64,000 nt of DNA, taken from NCBI GenBank assembly GCA_014867205.1, contig WGUO01000002.1:62001-126000 (forward strand), written 5' to 3'. Origin of the DNA: Muribaculaceae bacterium (lineage in GTDB: Bacteria; Bacteroidota; Bacteroidia; Bacteroidales; Muribaculaceae). Made by a program: the position numbers and the translations under genes. Shown piece by piece: positions 1 to 9,111 of the stretch. The notes under the pieces are model-generated. The model saw only the letters and a program-made list of their open reading frames with translations. It was not told where the DNA came from and ran no database searches. Within the stretch, counting starts at the first letter, position 1. Every line of letters begins with the position of its first letter.

Positions 1-1614
1 GTATTCGGCGAAGATCTTGTCTTTCATCTTGAAGGGCACGAATCCGGCGTTCTGCCACTCGGCCTGGAGTTCCTTGATGCGCGGCATCACCTCGCGGCGG
101 TCGCCATCCTTGGGCAACTCGGCAAGTCTTGCAATTATCGCACGCTTCTTCTCAAGGTTTTCCATCTCTACGCGGTGACGCTCCTTATCCTGTTTCTTGC
201 GCTCGTCAAAGAAGTAGTTGCATGCTGTTGTGAACCGGTGCCAGAGTGCGTCGCTATGCTTGCGGGGCACGCTTCCGATAGACTTCCACTCCGCCTGGAG
301 TTTCACGACCTCGTCGGCCGCCTTGCGCAGGTCCTCGGTGTCCTTGAGAGCCTCGGCGCGCTCGCAGAGTGCCGTCTTCTTCTCGAGATTGGCGTTGAGT
401 TCATCCTTGGTACGCTGGAAATATGCTGTCTTCGCCTCGAAGAAATTGTCGCAGGTCTTGCGGAAACGCGCATAGAGCGCTGCGTTGGCCTTGCGCGAAG
501 CGAAGCCATATTCCTTCCACTTCTTCTGCAGCTCGATTATACGGTCGGTGGCGGCGTTCCAGTCTGCCACATTCTTCATCTCTTCGATATGGATTGTCTC
601 GATCTCGTCGCAAAGAGCGGTCTTAGCATCCTCATTGGCCTGCTCGGCCGCCTTGCGCCGCTCAAAGTAGTCCTGATGACGCCGGTTGATGATGGTCGAG
701 GCCTCCTTGAACTCATCCCAGATCTGGTCGCGGATCTCCTTGGCTACCGGGCCGATGGCACGCCATTGGTCATGGAGTCCCTGCAGAGCCCGGAAGGCTG
801 CGATGGGGTCACTCATTGCCTCAAGCTTACGCGCCTCCTCGATAAGCACCCGCTTGGCCTCGAGATTCTTCTTGAAGTCAAAGTCGCGGAGCTCCTTGTT
901 GATCTTCAGGTTGTCGTAGAAGCGCTCAACCACTCCCTGGAACTGTTTCCATATCTCGGTCTCGGCCGTAGGAGGAACATCCTTGATAGCCTTGAAGTCC
1001 TGCTGGAGCTGCTGGAATTCGGGGAACTTTGTGTTTACGTTGTCGATGTCGCCTGCTATCTCCTCCATGCGGGTTATGATCTCCTGCTTCTTCTCGAGAT
1101 TGGCGGCGCGACGGGCATCGTCAGCGGCAATGAAGGCCGCACGGCGCTCCTTGAATTCTGCTATAAGGTTCTTGAGCTCGTTCTCCACCTCGTCAGGCTC
1201 TGCCGAGAAAGTGGCTGGGTCGTTGCCGGCCTCGACATATGCGTTGAGAGCATCGAGGTTCTCGCGGTTCTTCAGGTTGAAGAAGGCTTGCTTTATGGCT
1301 GTCACCTCCTTGTGCGCCTCCATATTGTCTGTGTCGAGGATTTCCTTGAGTGTGTCGCGTAGTTCCTCCTTGCTCATTGCATGGAAGCGGCGCGCATTGG
1401 CGCTCTTCTCATCTTCCTCGTCGGCTGCGGCTGCGATGTCGAGGGCCGGAGACTCTGTCTCCTCACAAGTCTCTTCCGCCTGCTGACCGTCGGCTACCGC
1501 GCCGAGGTCGGCGGCCGGTGATGTTTCCACGATACATTCCTTCTCAGTTTCCGCCACTGAGGGCGAGGGGGTTACAGCCTCCTGTCCGGATGCTGCTTTT
1601 TCAAGCTCATTCAT
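1..1614 (-). CDS. DUF349 domain protein, 5' part (runs off the left edge)
   Basis: The reverse strand is open without a stop from an ATG at 1612-1614 to base 1, giving 538 residues with the C-terminus outside the window. After an acidic, Ala/Glu-rich N-terminal tail of about 70 residues the protein is a run of charged helical repeats. Each carries the DUF349 pattern of a Trp-containing helix (EWKSIG, EWQNAG, KKWKEYG) followed by a Phe-rich helix (TTACNYFFDERK, RKTCDNFFEAK). Bacteroidetes homologues are usually around 600 residues, so most of the gene is here. The family is cytosolic; its biochemical role is unsettled. A good sigma-ABfr promoter lies upstream at 1705-1736, so it is probably transcribed separately from the genes behind it. 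Family call is firm, function unknown. Confidence 0.9.
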   Translation of the reverse strand, partial: MNELEKAASGQEAVTPSPSVAETEKECIVETSPAADLGAVADGQQAEETCEETESPALDIAAAADEEDEKSANARRFHAMSKEELRDTLKEILDTDNMEAHKEVTAIKQAFFNLKNRENLDALNAYVEAGNDPATFSAEPDEVENELKNLIAEFKERRAAFIAADDARRAANLEKKQEIITRMEEIAGDIDNVNTKFPEFQQLQQDFKAIKDVPPTAETEIWKQFQGVVERFYDNLKINKELRDFDFKKNLEAKRVLIEEARKLEAMSDPIAAFRALQGLHDQWRAIGPVAKEIRDQIWDEFKEASTIINRRHQDYFERRKAAEQANEDAKTALCDEIETIHIEEMKNVADWNAATDRIIELQKKWKEYGFASRKANAALYARFRKTCDNFFEAKTAYFQRTKDELNANLEKKTALCERAEALKDTEDLRKAADEVVKLQAEWKSIGSVPRKHSDALWHRFTTACNYFFDERKKQDKERHRVEMENLEKKRAIIARLAELPKDGDRREVMPRIKELQAEWQNAGFVPFKMKDKIFAEY

Positions 1615-1704
1615 AATTGGTTTATGATTTTATTGTTCATTTTCGGCCGGAGGCAGCCGGGTCTCTCTGAGTCCTTATGCCGCATTAACTGCCGAAATAA
1701 TTGC

Positions 1705-1736
1705 CAAATATATAACAATTAATTGATTCTGCCAAA
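1705..1736 (-). promoter_or_regulatory. Bacteroidetes-type promoter for the DUF349 gene
   Basis: On the minus strand TTTG (1733-1736) is followed by 20 nt and TATATTTG (1705-1712), an exact match to the Bacteroides -33/-7 consensus TTTG-N19-21-TAnnTTTG. Transcription would start near 1698, giving a leader of about 85 nt before the ATG at 1614. Confidence 0.75.
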
Positions 1737-1752
1737 ATTATCGTCTATATTT

Positions 1753-1786
1753 CCCCGGAACCGGAGCGATTTCTCCGGCTTCGGGG
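1753..1786 (-). terminator. Hairpin terminator after the DUF5723 gene
   Basis: A G+C-rich stem (CCCCG..GCCGGAG / CTCCGG..CGGGG, small internal mismatch, loop of 6) lies about 20 bp past the stop at 1808. On the minus strand it is followed by GAAATATAG, a weak T-tract, so it may be an imperfect terminator. Confidence 0.5.
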
Positions 1787-1807
1787 CATGAAGGGCGTCT
1801 TTCAGTA

Positions 1808-3184
1808 TCAGTTGAAGGGGATGCTGATGCCGAAGTTGACAGATGCGTTAGAATTCAGAGGGATTCCCTCTTTCGAGAGTTTGCCGAGCGTGTGGTCCAT
1901 GCCCAGGAAGATGTTGAACCAGCGGTGGTTGAAGTTCAGCAGCCATCCGAACGATGTTCCGTAAGTTCCGAAGGCCACGTTGGCGTCGGCCGAGAAGCAG
2001 TCAACCGGGTTGACATTGGCCGAGATTCGCACCTCGGTCCAAGTGAAGTCGCCGGCAAAGCGTGACGAGCTCAGCAGGCCGAAGTGCAGACGGCGGTAAT
2101 AGGGCAGCGTGTAGTCCACACCGACATTGAGTGTGGTTGCCAGGCCTACGTTGCGTGTGCCGGTGTTGCCGTTGTCGCTGAGCTGGTAGAGCTCGCCGAG
2201 GTCATCGCTCAGACGGTCCCACTCATTCTCGAAACTGTTTCCGACGTTCTCGTTAGCGTTGAAAATATATTCGGAGCTTGTGAATGTTCGGCGGCCGTTG
2301 GTCGAGGCGTGCTTGGTGTCGAAATATGATATCCAGCCCATGTCAAGGAGTCCGAGCGAGAAGTTGAAGTCGCGCCACTTGTAGCTGGCACCGAGGTCAA
2401 ACGACATACCGAAGCCGTTGGCTCCAATCGAGCCGTCGCCATCCATGTTGATGCCGGAGACATATTCACGGCCCTCATGGTTGGTCTTGGTCTCGTACTG
2501 TAATTTGCCGAGGTTGGCGTAGATATCGGCGTTGGTAGTTGCGGTCCAGACATCCTCGCCGAGTGTGAGGTCGGCCTCGCGGAACTTTGCTTCAAAATTA
2601 GCGATACCGATCAGGAACTTCACGGCAGCACCGGCGCGGAGTCCCGGCACCTGCTTGATGTCGCGCGAATGATTGAATGCGATCTCGGCGTAGCCCATGG
2701 CGCTGGCGCTGAGGTCGCGGATATCATATGTGCGGTTGCTGAGACCCTCCTTGGCCAGTTCGAAGAATGTGCGGGGGATTCCGGCATGCACATCTGCGCG
2801 GGCGTTGATCGAGACGGTGTTGTAGCCGCCCCACATCTTGAAGCCTCCCGACAGCAGATTGATCTTCATGTCGGCACCGAGTTTGTTGACGCTGTGGAGG
2901 TCTCCGAGAAAAGATGAGGAGACCGCCGGATTGGTGAAGAGGACAGTCTTGCCGTCTACCACATGGAAGATATCGGTGAGGTGCAGGTTGCCGCGCATCG
3001 CCATGTTGATGTTGCCGATGGCCGGAATGGATACGAAGTCCATCTGATTGCCGAAGGCCGGGTTCATCTGGTAACGGTAGTTATAGCCGTCAAGGAAGTA
3101 GCCTGAATTGGTGTTCTGGGCCTGAAGACCGACGGCCGACGCGAGAATCGCGCCTGCCATTATGAGTCGTATGTTGGTTTTCAT
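1808..3184 (-). CDS. DUF5723 family outer-membrane beta-barrel protein
   Basis: 458 residues beginning MKTNIRLIMAGAILASAVGLQAQ, a clear Sec signal peptide with a cut after about residue 22. The mature protein is a string of alternating polar/hydrophobic segments rich in Gly, Asn and aromatics, ending in a Phe-rich strand (SVNFGISIPFN), as in barrels of the PorV/DUF5723 type. The motifs NPAF near the N-terminus and repeated LGLLDMGW-type strands fit DUF5723. It sits 25 bp after a 601-residue lipoprotein on the same strand, so the two probably form an operon. Substrate and role are not evident. The family call rests on pattern recognition. Confidence 0.75.
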   Translation of the reverse strand: MKTNIRLIMAGAILASAVGLQAQNTNSGYFLDGYNYRYQMNPAFGNQMDFVSIPAIGNINMAMRGNLHLTDIFHVVDGKTVLFTNPAVSSSFLGDLHSVNKLGADMKINLLSGGFKMWGGYNTVSINARADVHAGIPRTFFELAKEGLSNRTYDIRDLSASAMGYAEIAFNHSRDIKQVPGLRAGAAVKFLIGIANFEAKFREADLTLGEDVWTATTNADIYANLGKLQYETKTNHEGREYVSGINMDGDGSIGANGFGMSFDLGASYKWRDFNFSLGLLDMGWISYFDTKHASTNGRRTFTSSEYIFNANENVGNSFENEWDRLSDDLGELYQLSDNGNTGTRNVGLATTLNVGVDYTLPYYRRLHFGLLSSSRFAGDFTWTEVRISANVNPVDCFSADANVAFGTYGTSFGWLLNFNHRWFNIFLGMDHTLGKLSKEGIPLNSNASVNFGISIPFN

Positions 3185-3209
3185 TGTTGTTGCAGTGTTT
3201 GCTGACTGA

Positions 3210-5015
3210 TTAGAAATCTGTTTCGTAATATCCGCTTACACGTACGCGGATGTTGTTAAGCTCAAGAGTCTGTTCGGGAGAGAGAGGCTCGGCATTAGGT
3301 CCGGCGTTAAGCACGGCGCGCAGAATTATGCCGTCGAGATTGCGCACCTCGCCAGTGAGCTCAATCTTCAGTTCAGTCTCCTCGCCTGCGGCAAGCACAT
3401 TGCTGTTCACCTCGGCGTCGAGTTCATGGCCCTCCTTGTCGAGGGGCTTGACAGTGAGGTCAAGGCTTACGGGGCAGTTGTTCTTGGCATCGGCGGTCAG
3501 CTCAAGTTTGGTTATGGTCAGCTTGTCAAGGTCGTCGTCGCTCCAGCCGTCTCGGGTCTCGGTGTAGATCACGTGCGAGCCATCGTTAAGGGCGAGGGGA
3601 GCCACAATCTGGTATTCACCCACAGCCTTTGGGAGAGTCTGCGGAATCACGAATTGGTTCACGGGCTGCTCGGGCACACCGGCATTCACGACATCGATGC
3701 TGATCTGGTCGGGGATTCCCTTGCCTGTCTTCAGCAACTGGCCGAGGTCGTAGAATTCCTTCCACTCCAGATTTTCAGCTATACGGTCTATGAAGAAATC
3801 GGGGACATTCTGCATATTAGGCTTTACAAGGTCCTCAGACTGGTTGGGTGACAATACGAAGTTATAGGGACCTGCGGCACCCTGTGCGTATCCGATTGGC
3901 ACGATGACTGCATGATCCGAATCAAGATCACCGGGGAATACTCTGTCAGGAGCACCCTGGCGGTGTGTGGTGAGACGCAGGCCGGCCTGGCAGTTGAGGG
4001 GAACGTTGCCCACAGGGTTATTGATCTGCAGATAGATCTGCGGGTTTGCTATGTCAATATTAGTCTCGCTACCCTTCAGGAAGTCGGGGATGTCGGTCAG
4101 GTTGACAGGATCGATGTTGATACCCTTGAGGTCATACTTGATGCGGCCGCTGAACGACTTGACCACAAAGTCCGAGAGATCGTAGTTGATCTTAAATGTC
4201 ACATGGTCGGGATGTGGGAGCATGCCCTCGTTGGGCACAATGTGCAGCAGACCAGACTTCAGTGTCAGCTGGCTGTGGAAGTCGAGAGAACGGTCTTTGG
4301 CAATAACCACGCCAGCAGTCTCGCAGTCTACAGCCTTTGCGCGAAGCCAGACCTCAGTGCGGTTTCCTGACACGTCGACCCTATTGATTGTCCATATACC
4401 GGTCGAAGGCACATAGTGGCCCACTGAGGGTTCGCCGTCGAGGACAAGTCCCTTCGGCGCGATAATCTGCAGGTTCTCAAATGTCATATCCTTGATGACA
4501 TTGTCCTGGTCAGCCACCTCGAGGGTGAGACGAAGTTCGAAAGGCTTGGTCTCTATGGTGCCGAGACTGACGATTGACTCGTCTATGTCAGCGGCATTGT
4601 ATGAGAAGGGTCCCTCGATATCCACTATTTTATATGTAAAGTCAGAAATAGGCGCGCGACGTCGTGAGCCTTGCTCATTTACAAATCGGTCAAGAGTCTC
4701 GATTGTAGGCTCGATTTCGGTCGGCTCAGCTGATACTCCGGCTATCTGGATGTCTTCAGACTCGAAATGGCCATCCTGAACCAGGGCATAGAAGTTCTGG
4801 TCTCCGATCGTGACAGGCTGAATCTTGCCCCCCTCGATCTTGATGACGTCGCCAAGTCTGACGGGGTCGATGTTAACGGGAAGCACCAGGTCGTTGACAT
4901 TGATACGGCTGGTGGTGTCTGCGTTCGAGATGTCGTAGTTGTCGTCGATACAGCCCGTGAGCAGCAGCAACGGCGACGTGAACGCCAGAGCTCGTAAGAT
5001 TGTTTTGTGATACAT
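3210..5015 (-). CDS. Large hypothetical lipoprotein
   Basis: 601 residues. The N-terminus MYHKTILRALAFTSPLLLLTGC is a lipoprotein signal with the lipobox LLTG-C at Cys22. Asp and Asn follow the Cys, so surface export is possible but not provable here. The mature part looks all-beta, with several Ig-like stretches (for example KINYDLSDFVVKSFSG around residues 270-290) and no enzyme motif that I recognise. It is the first gene of a two-gene unit with the DUF5723 barrel, with a 25-bp gap. The pairing suggests an outer-membrane assembly or adhesion role, which is inference. No consensus promoter is obvious in the 120-bp gap upstream. Confidence 0.7.
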   Translation of the reverse strand: MYHKTILRALAFTSPLLLLTGCIDDNYDISNADTTSRINVNDLVLPVNIDPVRLGDVIKIEGGKIQPVTIGDQNFYALVQDGHFESEDIQIAGVSAEPTEIEPTIETLDRFVNEQGSRRRAPISDFTYKIVDIEGPFSYNAADIDESIVSLGTIETKPFELRLTLEVADQDNVIKDMTFENLQIIAPKGLVLDGEPSVGHYVPSTGIWTINRVDVSGNRTEVWLRAKAVDCETAGVVIAKDRSLDFHSQLTLKSGLLHIVPNEGMLPHPDHVTFKINYDLSDFVVKSFSGRIKYDLKGINIDPVNLTDIPDFLKGSETNIDIANPQIYLQINNPVGNVPLNCQAGLRLTTHRQGAPDRVFPGDLDSDHAVIVPIGYAQGAAGPYNFVLSPNQSEDLVKPNMQNVPDFFIDRIAENLEWKEFYDLGQLLKTGKGIPDQISIDVVNAGVPEQPVNQFVIPQTLPKAVGEYQIVAPLALNDGSHVIYTETRDGWSDDDLDKLTITKLELTADAKNNCPVSLDLTVKPLDKEGHELDAEVNSNVLAAGEETELKIELTGEVRNLDGIILRAVLNAGPNAEPLSPEQTLELNNIRVRVSGYYETDF

Positions 5016-5135
5016 AATAATTTGGTTGAGTTGTTGTCGTTGTTATTATCTAAGTTATCTTTATATCGCGATTTCAGAGTTTTTCATGCGCGGGATTTTT
5101 CCAATCAGTCTATGCGGGAGAGGTCACCCCTACCC

Positions 5136-5936
5136 TCATTGATTTTCCACTTTCATCGATATGACACGCACATCGGTCTTGGGTCGGTCGGCTCGGCCGG
5201 TCTCAACATTCTGTATTTTCTCCACAACGTCCATGCCCTCGATCACCTCGCCGAAGACGGTGTACTGACCGTCGAGATGCGGAGTGCCGCCAATATTGAT
5301 GTAAGCGTCGCGTATCTCCTGAGGCATCTTCTCATCGGGAACGGCCGCCTCGGTCTGGGCTGCGAGTTCCTGACGGAGTTTCTCGAGGTTCTCGCGGTCG
5401 CCGGCCTGCTGCAGTGCGCGCACCTCGTCCATATGCTGCTTGACGAGGCCGTTGAAGTATGTCTGCTTGCGCTCATGGTTGGCGCGCTGCTCCATCATGT
5501 CGAGTGTGCGCGCGTTCTGCTTCTCGCCGGTCACTATGTAGAACTGGGAGCCGGAGCTGCGGCGCTCGGGATTGACCTGGTCGCCGGTACGCGCTGCGGC
5601 AAGCGCTCCATATTTGTGGAAGTGCTTCGGATATAGGATCTCGGCCTGAAGTGTGTATGACGGATCGCCCGAGCCGAGCATCGCCGTGCTGTCGGCAGTC
5701 TTAGAGTTCGGGTCGCCGGTCTGCACCATGAAGTCCTTGATGACGCGGTGGAAAAGAACGCCGTCGTAGTAACCCTCCCTGACGAGTTTCAGGAAGTTGT
5801 CGCGGTGAATCGGTGTGTCGTCGTATAGTTTTACCTTGATGTCGCCAAGGGTGGTCTTGATGTCGACCACCGGCTCGGCCTGTGCGTTTGCGATTGCCAT
5901 GAGAGTAAGTAACAGGCTTATGATTATTCTGTTCAT
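5136..5936 (-). CDS. Periplasmic cyclophilin-type peptidyl-prolyl isomerase
   Basis: 266 residues with signal peptide MNRIIISLLLTLMAIANAQA, so it acts in the periplasm. It catalyses cis-trans isomerisation of X-Pro bonds. The cyclophilin core is visible as VLFHRVIKDFMVQTGDP (the catalytic FHRVI..F..Q..D block, about residues 61-77), GSQFYIVTG (about 129-137) and HLDGQYTVFGEVIEG (about 217-231). Between the last two lies a charged, helical insertion of about 75 residues (MEQRANHERKQ...), which makes the protein much longer than a minimal cyclophilin of about 165. Such insertions are common in Bacteroidetes versions. It follows a small protein gene with a 2-bp gap, so both are probably co-transcribed from the promoter at 6413-6445. 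Confidence 0.9.
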   Translation of the reverse strand: MNRIIISLLLTLMAIANAQAEPVVDIKTTLGDIKVKLYDDTPIHRDNFLKLVREGYYDGVLFHRVIKDFMVQTGDPNSKTADSTAMLGSGDPSYTLQAEILYPKHFHKYGALAAARTGDQVNPERRSSGSQFYIVTGEKQNARTLDMMEQRANHERKQTYFNGLVKQHMDEVRALQQAGDRENLEKLRQELAAQTEAAVPDEKMPQEIRDAYINIGGTPHLDGQYTVFGEVIEGMDVVEKIQNVETGRADRPKTDVRVISMKVENQ

Positions 5937-5938
5937 GT

Positions 5939-6313
5939 TCAGATGATGTCGTCGGAATGTATCCGCTTGAAGATGCGGCGGAAATTGTTGTCGGTCCTGC
6001 TGAGTTCGTCGGCGCGCTCCTCGTAGTCGTCGCCCCAGATGGCCTGGAGCAGGGAGCCGATATATCGGCGCTCGCGGTCGCGGTCTATGGCGGCCTCGAT
6101 GAGCGGGGCGAGCCAGGGCTCGAACCTCTCGCGGTCTACAGCCGCCAGATAGCGGGCCGTACTGGCCAGAAACTGTCCCGACATGTCGACCTCTCGCAGA
6201 CGCGCTATCTGCGCGTCCAGATCTTCCCCACAGGTCTCACAGCCGTCAACTATCAGCTGATAGACCGCCATCCCCTCCTGCTCAAGATTCTCTTTAGTGT
6301 CTGTTGACTCCAT
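5939..6313 (-). CDS. Small acidic hypothetical protein
   Basis: 124 residues from the ATG at 6313 (MESTDTKENLEQ). A longer frame reaches 6367, but its extra 18 residues look like leader sequence and the ATG at 6313 is the natural start. The protein is soluble, acidic and helical, with no signal peptide. It contains CETCGED around residues 25-31 and an Arg/Asp-rich C-terminal half (DRDRERRYIGSLLQ). The Cys pair is not enough to call a metal site. It precedes the cyclophilin gene by 2 bp and has its own sigma-ABfr-like promoter. I do not recognise the family. Confidence 0.65.
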   Translation of the reverse strand: MESTDTKENLEQEGMAVYQLIVDGCETCGEDLDAQIARLREVDMSGQFLASTARYLAAVDRERFEPWLAPLIEAAIDRDRERRYIGSLLQAIWGDDYEERADELSRTDNNFRRIFKRIHSDDII

Positions 6314-6412
6314 ATCGTATTGATTCGTTATAGACTTTATATCTGCAGCCGGCCTCACTTGTGTCATGGGAAAAAGACCCGCTATTTATGCCGACAGTCG
6401 AAAATTTATATG

Positions 6413-6445
6413 CAAAAGTAATAATTTTTTTGTTATATTTGCAAA
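6413..6445 (-). promoter_or_regulatory. Promoter for the small protein/cyclophilin pair
   Basis: On the minus strand TTTG (6442-6445) is followed by 21 nt and TACTTTTG (6413-6420), a full consensus match. Its -33 box overlaps the -7 box of the plus-strand promoter at 6434-6441, so the two divergent promoters probably exclude each other. Confidence 0.65.
6434..6441 (+). promoter_or_regulatory. Probable -7 box for the cytidylate-kinase-like gene
   Basis: TATATTTG matches TAnnTTTG about 73 bp before the ATG at 6515. No TTTG is found 19-21 nt upstream, so this is a half-consensus promoter. Confidence 0.4.
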
Positions 6446-6514
6446 ATCGCATGATAAATCTGAATAATTGCGGACAAAACTCAACAAATCTTAATATCGC
6501 AAAGACAGATATAT

Positions 6515-7153
6515 ATGGACACAGCACACACAGACGAGAGGTTTCTGATTGTGATCGGAAGGGAATACGGGAGTGGGGGGCGGCGCATAGGCAAGATGCT
6601 TGCCGAGCGTCTCGGAGCCACCTATTACGACAAGTCACTGCTGAGCGCGGCAGCCGCTCGGCTCGGATATGCGCCTGAGATTTTCGCCCGCAAGGATGAG
6701 AGACGACCCTCGCTGATACGCTCGCTGCTGTCGTTCACGTACGGCGCCCCGACAGCCAATATCGACGAGGCCCCGATGAGCGACGAGAAGATATATGAGG
6801 CACAGAGCCACGTCATCACCGACATATGCTCGCGTGAGTCGTGTGTCATCGTCGGGCGTACCGCCGACTATATCATGCGCCGGCATCCGCGCATGCTCAG
6901 CATTTTCGTGCATGCGCCGCTGTCCGCCAGGGCTGCCGCAATCATGGAGCGCGGCGAGACCGGCAACCTTTGCGACGCACGCGAGATCGCCGAGAGGAAT
7001 GACCGCAACCGCGAGTCGTTCTATAATTATTATACCAACAGCAACGGATGGGGCCGGGCCGCAAACTACCACCTCTCGTTCGACTCGTCGAAAGTCTCTG
7101 ACGACACCATCTCGGCCGTCGCCGCGGAGATGCTTGGCCTGGACAACCACTGA
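6515..7153 (+). CDS. Cytidylate kinase-like family protein (P-loop nucleotide kinase)
   Basis: 212 residues. The N-terminus has a P-loop of the AAK26/cytidylate-kinase-2 type, IGREYGSGGRRIGKMLAERLG (about residues 14-34), where the usual GKS is replaced by SGG, followed by YYDKSLL. CVIVGRTADYIM (about 110-121) and the LID-like stretch RERNDRNRESFYNYY match the family. It probably transfers phosphate from ATP to a small nucleotide or related substrate in the cytosol, but this subfamily is not the essential CMP kinase and its substrate is not fixed by sequence. It is alone on its transcript: divergent from the gene before and followed at once by the rnpB promoter. Confidence 0.85.
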   Translation: MDTAHTDERFLIVIGREYGSGGRRIGKMLAERLGATYYDKSLLSAAAARLGYAPEIFARKDERRPSLIRSLLSFTYGAPTANIDEAPMSDEKIYEAQSHVITDICSRESCVIVGRTADYIMRRHPRMLSIFVHAPLSARAAAIMERGETGNLCDAREIAERNDRNRESFYNYYTNSNGWGRAANYHLSFDSSKVSDDTISAVAAEMLGLDNH

Positions 7154-7154
7154 A

Positions 7155-7186
7155 TTTGCACATTCTGAAAAAATAATGTAATTTTG
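7155..7186 (+). promoter_or_regulatory. rnpB promoter
   Basis: TTTG (7155-7158), 20 nt, TAATTTTG (7179-7186): a perfect sigma-ABfr consensus starting one base after the upstream stop codon. The predicted start, about 7 nt downstream, is exactly where the P1 helix of RNase P RNA begins (7193). Confidence 0.85.
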
Positions 7187-7192
7187 CACCAT

Positions 7193-7562
7193 AGACAGAA
7201 ATGCGGTCTGTCGCTACATGCGTCATCTGCATATAGAGGAAAGTCCGGGCAACACAGGGCATCGCATTTTCTAACGGAAAGCCGGCGGCAACGCCGGGGA
7301 TAAGTGACAGAAAACGACCGCCGGGCCGGCAACGGCCCGGTAAGGGTGAAAAGGCGGGGTAAGAGCCCACCGGTCCGCATGGCGACATGCGGAGCCGCAC
7401 ATCCTGCGAGTTGCAAGGTCAAATATACCGGCAGTCAAGGGCGGCTCGTCCATTGCCGGGGGGTAGACTGCTTTAGCGCGCCGTGCAAACGGCCGCAGAG
7501 ATAAATGACAGACACTCCGGCCTCGGCCGGAGCACATAACCCGGCTTACAGCATCTCTGTCT
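7193..7562 (+). ncRNA. rnpB: RNase P RNA (bacterial class A)
   Basis: This is the catalytic RNA that trims 5' leaders from pre-tRNA. P1 can be drawn directly: AGACAGA-A-ATGC (7193-7204) pairs with GCAT-C-TCTGTCT (7551-7562). The conserved core GAGGAAAGTCCGGGC follows near 7238-7252, then AAGTGACAGAAAACGACCGCC, AAGGGTGAAAAGG and the 3' core GATAAATGACAGAC and CATAACCCGGCTTACAG. P-loop and J regions occur in the expected order. Length is about 370 nt, normal for the class. It has its own promoter and an intrinsic terminator at 7571-7605. Confidence 0.97.
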
Positions 7563-7570
7563 CATCATCA

Positions 7571-7605
7571 GGATCCGGTGCATTATCTAATGCCCGGATC
7601 TTTTT
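7571..7605 (+). terminator. Intrinsic terminator of rnpB
   Basis: GATCCGG and TGCATT pair with AATGC and CCGGATC around a short loop, followed by TTTTT. It begins 8 nt after the P1 helix closes. Confidence 0.9.
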
Positions 7606-7635
7606 GTTATTATAAAAACTCTCTATCTGCAGATC

Positions 7636-9024
7636 ATGAAAGACACACGGAAACAGAAGGAAGGCATGATGGCCTCTATCATCAAGCGAGCCAAGACATG
7701 GTATGACTATTGCGCTGACGGGGTGTGGAGTGACCCCCGCAACAATCTCGGCACGCGCATGCTCAAGACCCTTAACCTGACCCTGAGCGCATTCTTCAAC
7801 TCAAGCCTGCAGAACAAGTCGATGTCGCTGACTTACCAGACAGTGCTCTCGATCGTGCCGGCCTTCGCCCTGCTCGTGGCAATCGGCCGAGGCTTCGGTC
7901 TGGCCGACGCTCTCCAGAGCCAGCTATATCAGTTCTTTCCCTCACAGTCTCAGGGAATCTCCACTGCCCTGAGATTCGTCGACTCCTATCTCAACTCAGC
8001 CACAAGCGGAGTATTTGTCGGCGTCGGAATCGTCGTGCTGCTCTGGACGGTCATCTCGCTGCTGTCGTCGATCGAGGACACCTTCAACTCTATCTGGGGC
8101 GTCAAGACCTCGCGCACCATCTACCAGAAGTTCACCGACTATATCGCCATATGCCTAATGATTCCCGTGCTGATGATATGCTCGTCGGGAGTGTCGATAT
8201 TCATGTCGGGCGTAGTGCAGGAGCACCTCAACCTTCCGTTTCTGACGCCTGTCGTAAACGTCGGTCTCGAACTTGCCCCTCTGGTGCTCTGCTGGCTTGC
8301 CTTCTCGCTCTCATATTACCTGATTCCCAACACTCGCGTAGGCTTCAAGTATGCCGCCATTGCCGGCTTGATGGCCGCGATCTCGTTCCAGGTGCTCCAG
8401 ATGCTATTTCTCAACGGCCAGCTTTATGTCTCGAAATATAACGCGATCTACGGATCATTCGCATTCCTGCCGCTGATGCTCATATGGCTCCAGCTCTCCT
8501 GGCTCGTGCTGCTGACAGGCTGTATGATTGCCTACTCGATGCAGAACGTCTTCACCTTCAACTTGCTTGGTGACGAGAGCGCGATCTCCAACCGCGCCTG
8601 GCATAATGTCGGGCTCATTGTCATGACAGTGGCCGTCACGCGGTTCCGCAACAGGCAGAAACCTGTGTCAAGACAGGAAATCGCCGTGATGTATTACCTG
8701 CCGATCCGCATCGCGGGCCGTATTGTCGAGAAACTCCGGCTGGCCGGACTCATCTATGAGGTCGGCCTCCAGAGCGATGAGTCCGGAATTATTCCGGCCG
8801 TCGAGACCGAGACCTTCACCGTGGCAGACTTTCTCAAGGCATTCGATAATGTCGGCGTCACCGACTTTATCTATGACTTCCGCAACATATACAAGGACTT
8901 CATCAATACGCTCGAGCCCCTGATGCAGGCATCATACGCACAGTTCGCCGACCTCTGCGTCAAGGACATTCGGCTGCCCGACCCCGGCACGATCAAGAGC
9001 ATCCTGCTTACTGACGCCAAATAG
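7636..9024 (+). CDS. YihY/BrkB family inner-membrane protein
   Basis: 462 residues. The central part (about residues 60-310) has six to seven hydrophobic segments with family landmarks: SLTYQTVLSIVPAFALL, VLLWTVISLLSSIEDTFNSIWGV and AFLPLMLIWLQLSWLVLLTG. The C-terminal 140 residues are soluble and resemble the winged-helix-like extension seen in many Bacteroidetes members (SRQEIAVMYYLPIRIAGRIVEKL). The family was once called ribonuclease BN, which is wrong; its transport or structural function is unknown. Starts at 7666 or 7669 (MMASIIKRAK) are possible alternatives. The gene follows the rnpB terminator directly and ends in TAG, showing that TAG is a working stop codon here. Confidence 0.9.
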   Translation: MKDTRKQKEGMMASIIKRAKTWYDYCADGVWSDPRNNLGTRMLKTLNLTLSAFFNSSLQNKSMSLTYQTVLSIVPAFALLVAIGRGFGLADALQSQLYQFFPSQSQGISTALRFVDSYLNSATSGVFVGVGIVVLLWTVISLLSSIEDTFNSIWGVKTSRTIYQKFTDYIAICLMIPVLMICSSGVSIFMSGVVQEHLNLPFLTPVVNVGLELAPLVLCWLAFSLSYYLIPNTRVGFKYAAIAGLMAAISFQVLQMLFLNGQLYVSKYNAIYGSFAFLPLMLIWLQLSWLVLLTGCMIAYSMQNVFTFNLLGDESAISNRAWHNVGLIVMTVAVTRFRNRQKPVSRQEIAVMYYLPIRIAGRIVEKLRLAGLIYEVGLQSDESGIIPAVETETFTVADFLKAFDNVGVTDFIYDFRNIYKDFINTLEPLMQASYAQFADLCVKDIRLPDPGTIKSILLTDAK

Positions 9025-9111
9025 GCACTATAATTTTTCGCTCATTTTGTATCGGTTTTTGATAAAATGCCATCAATAATGTTGCAAAACAATAAAAGTG
9101 TTAAAAAACAT

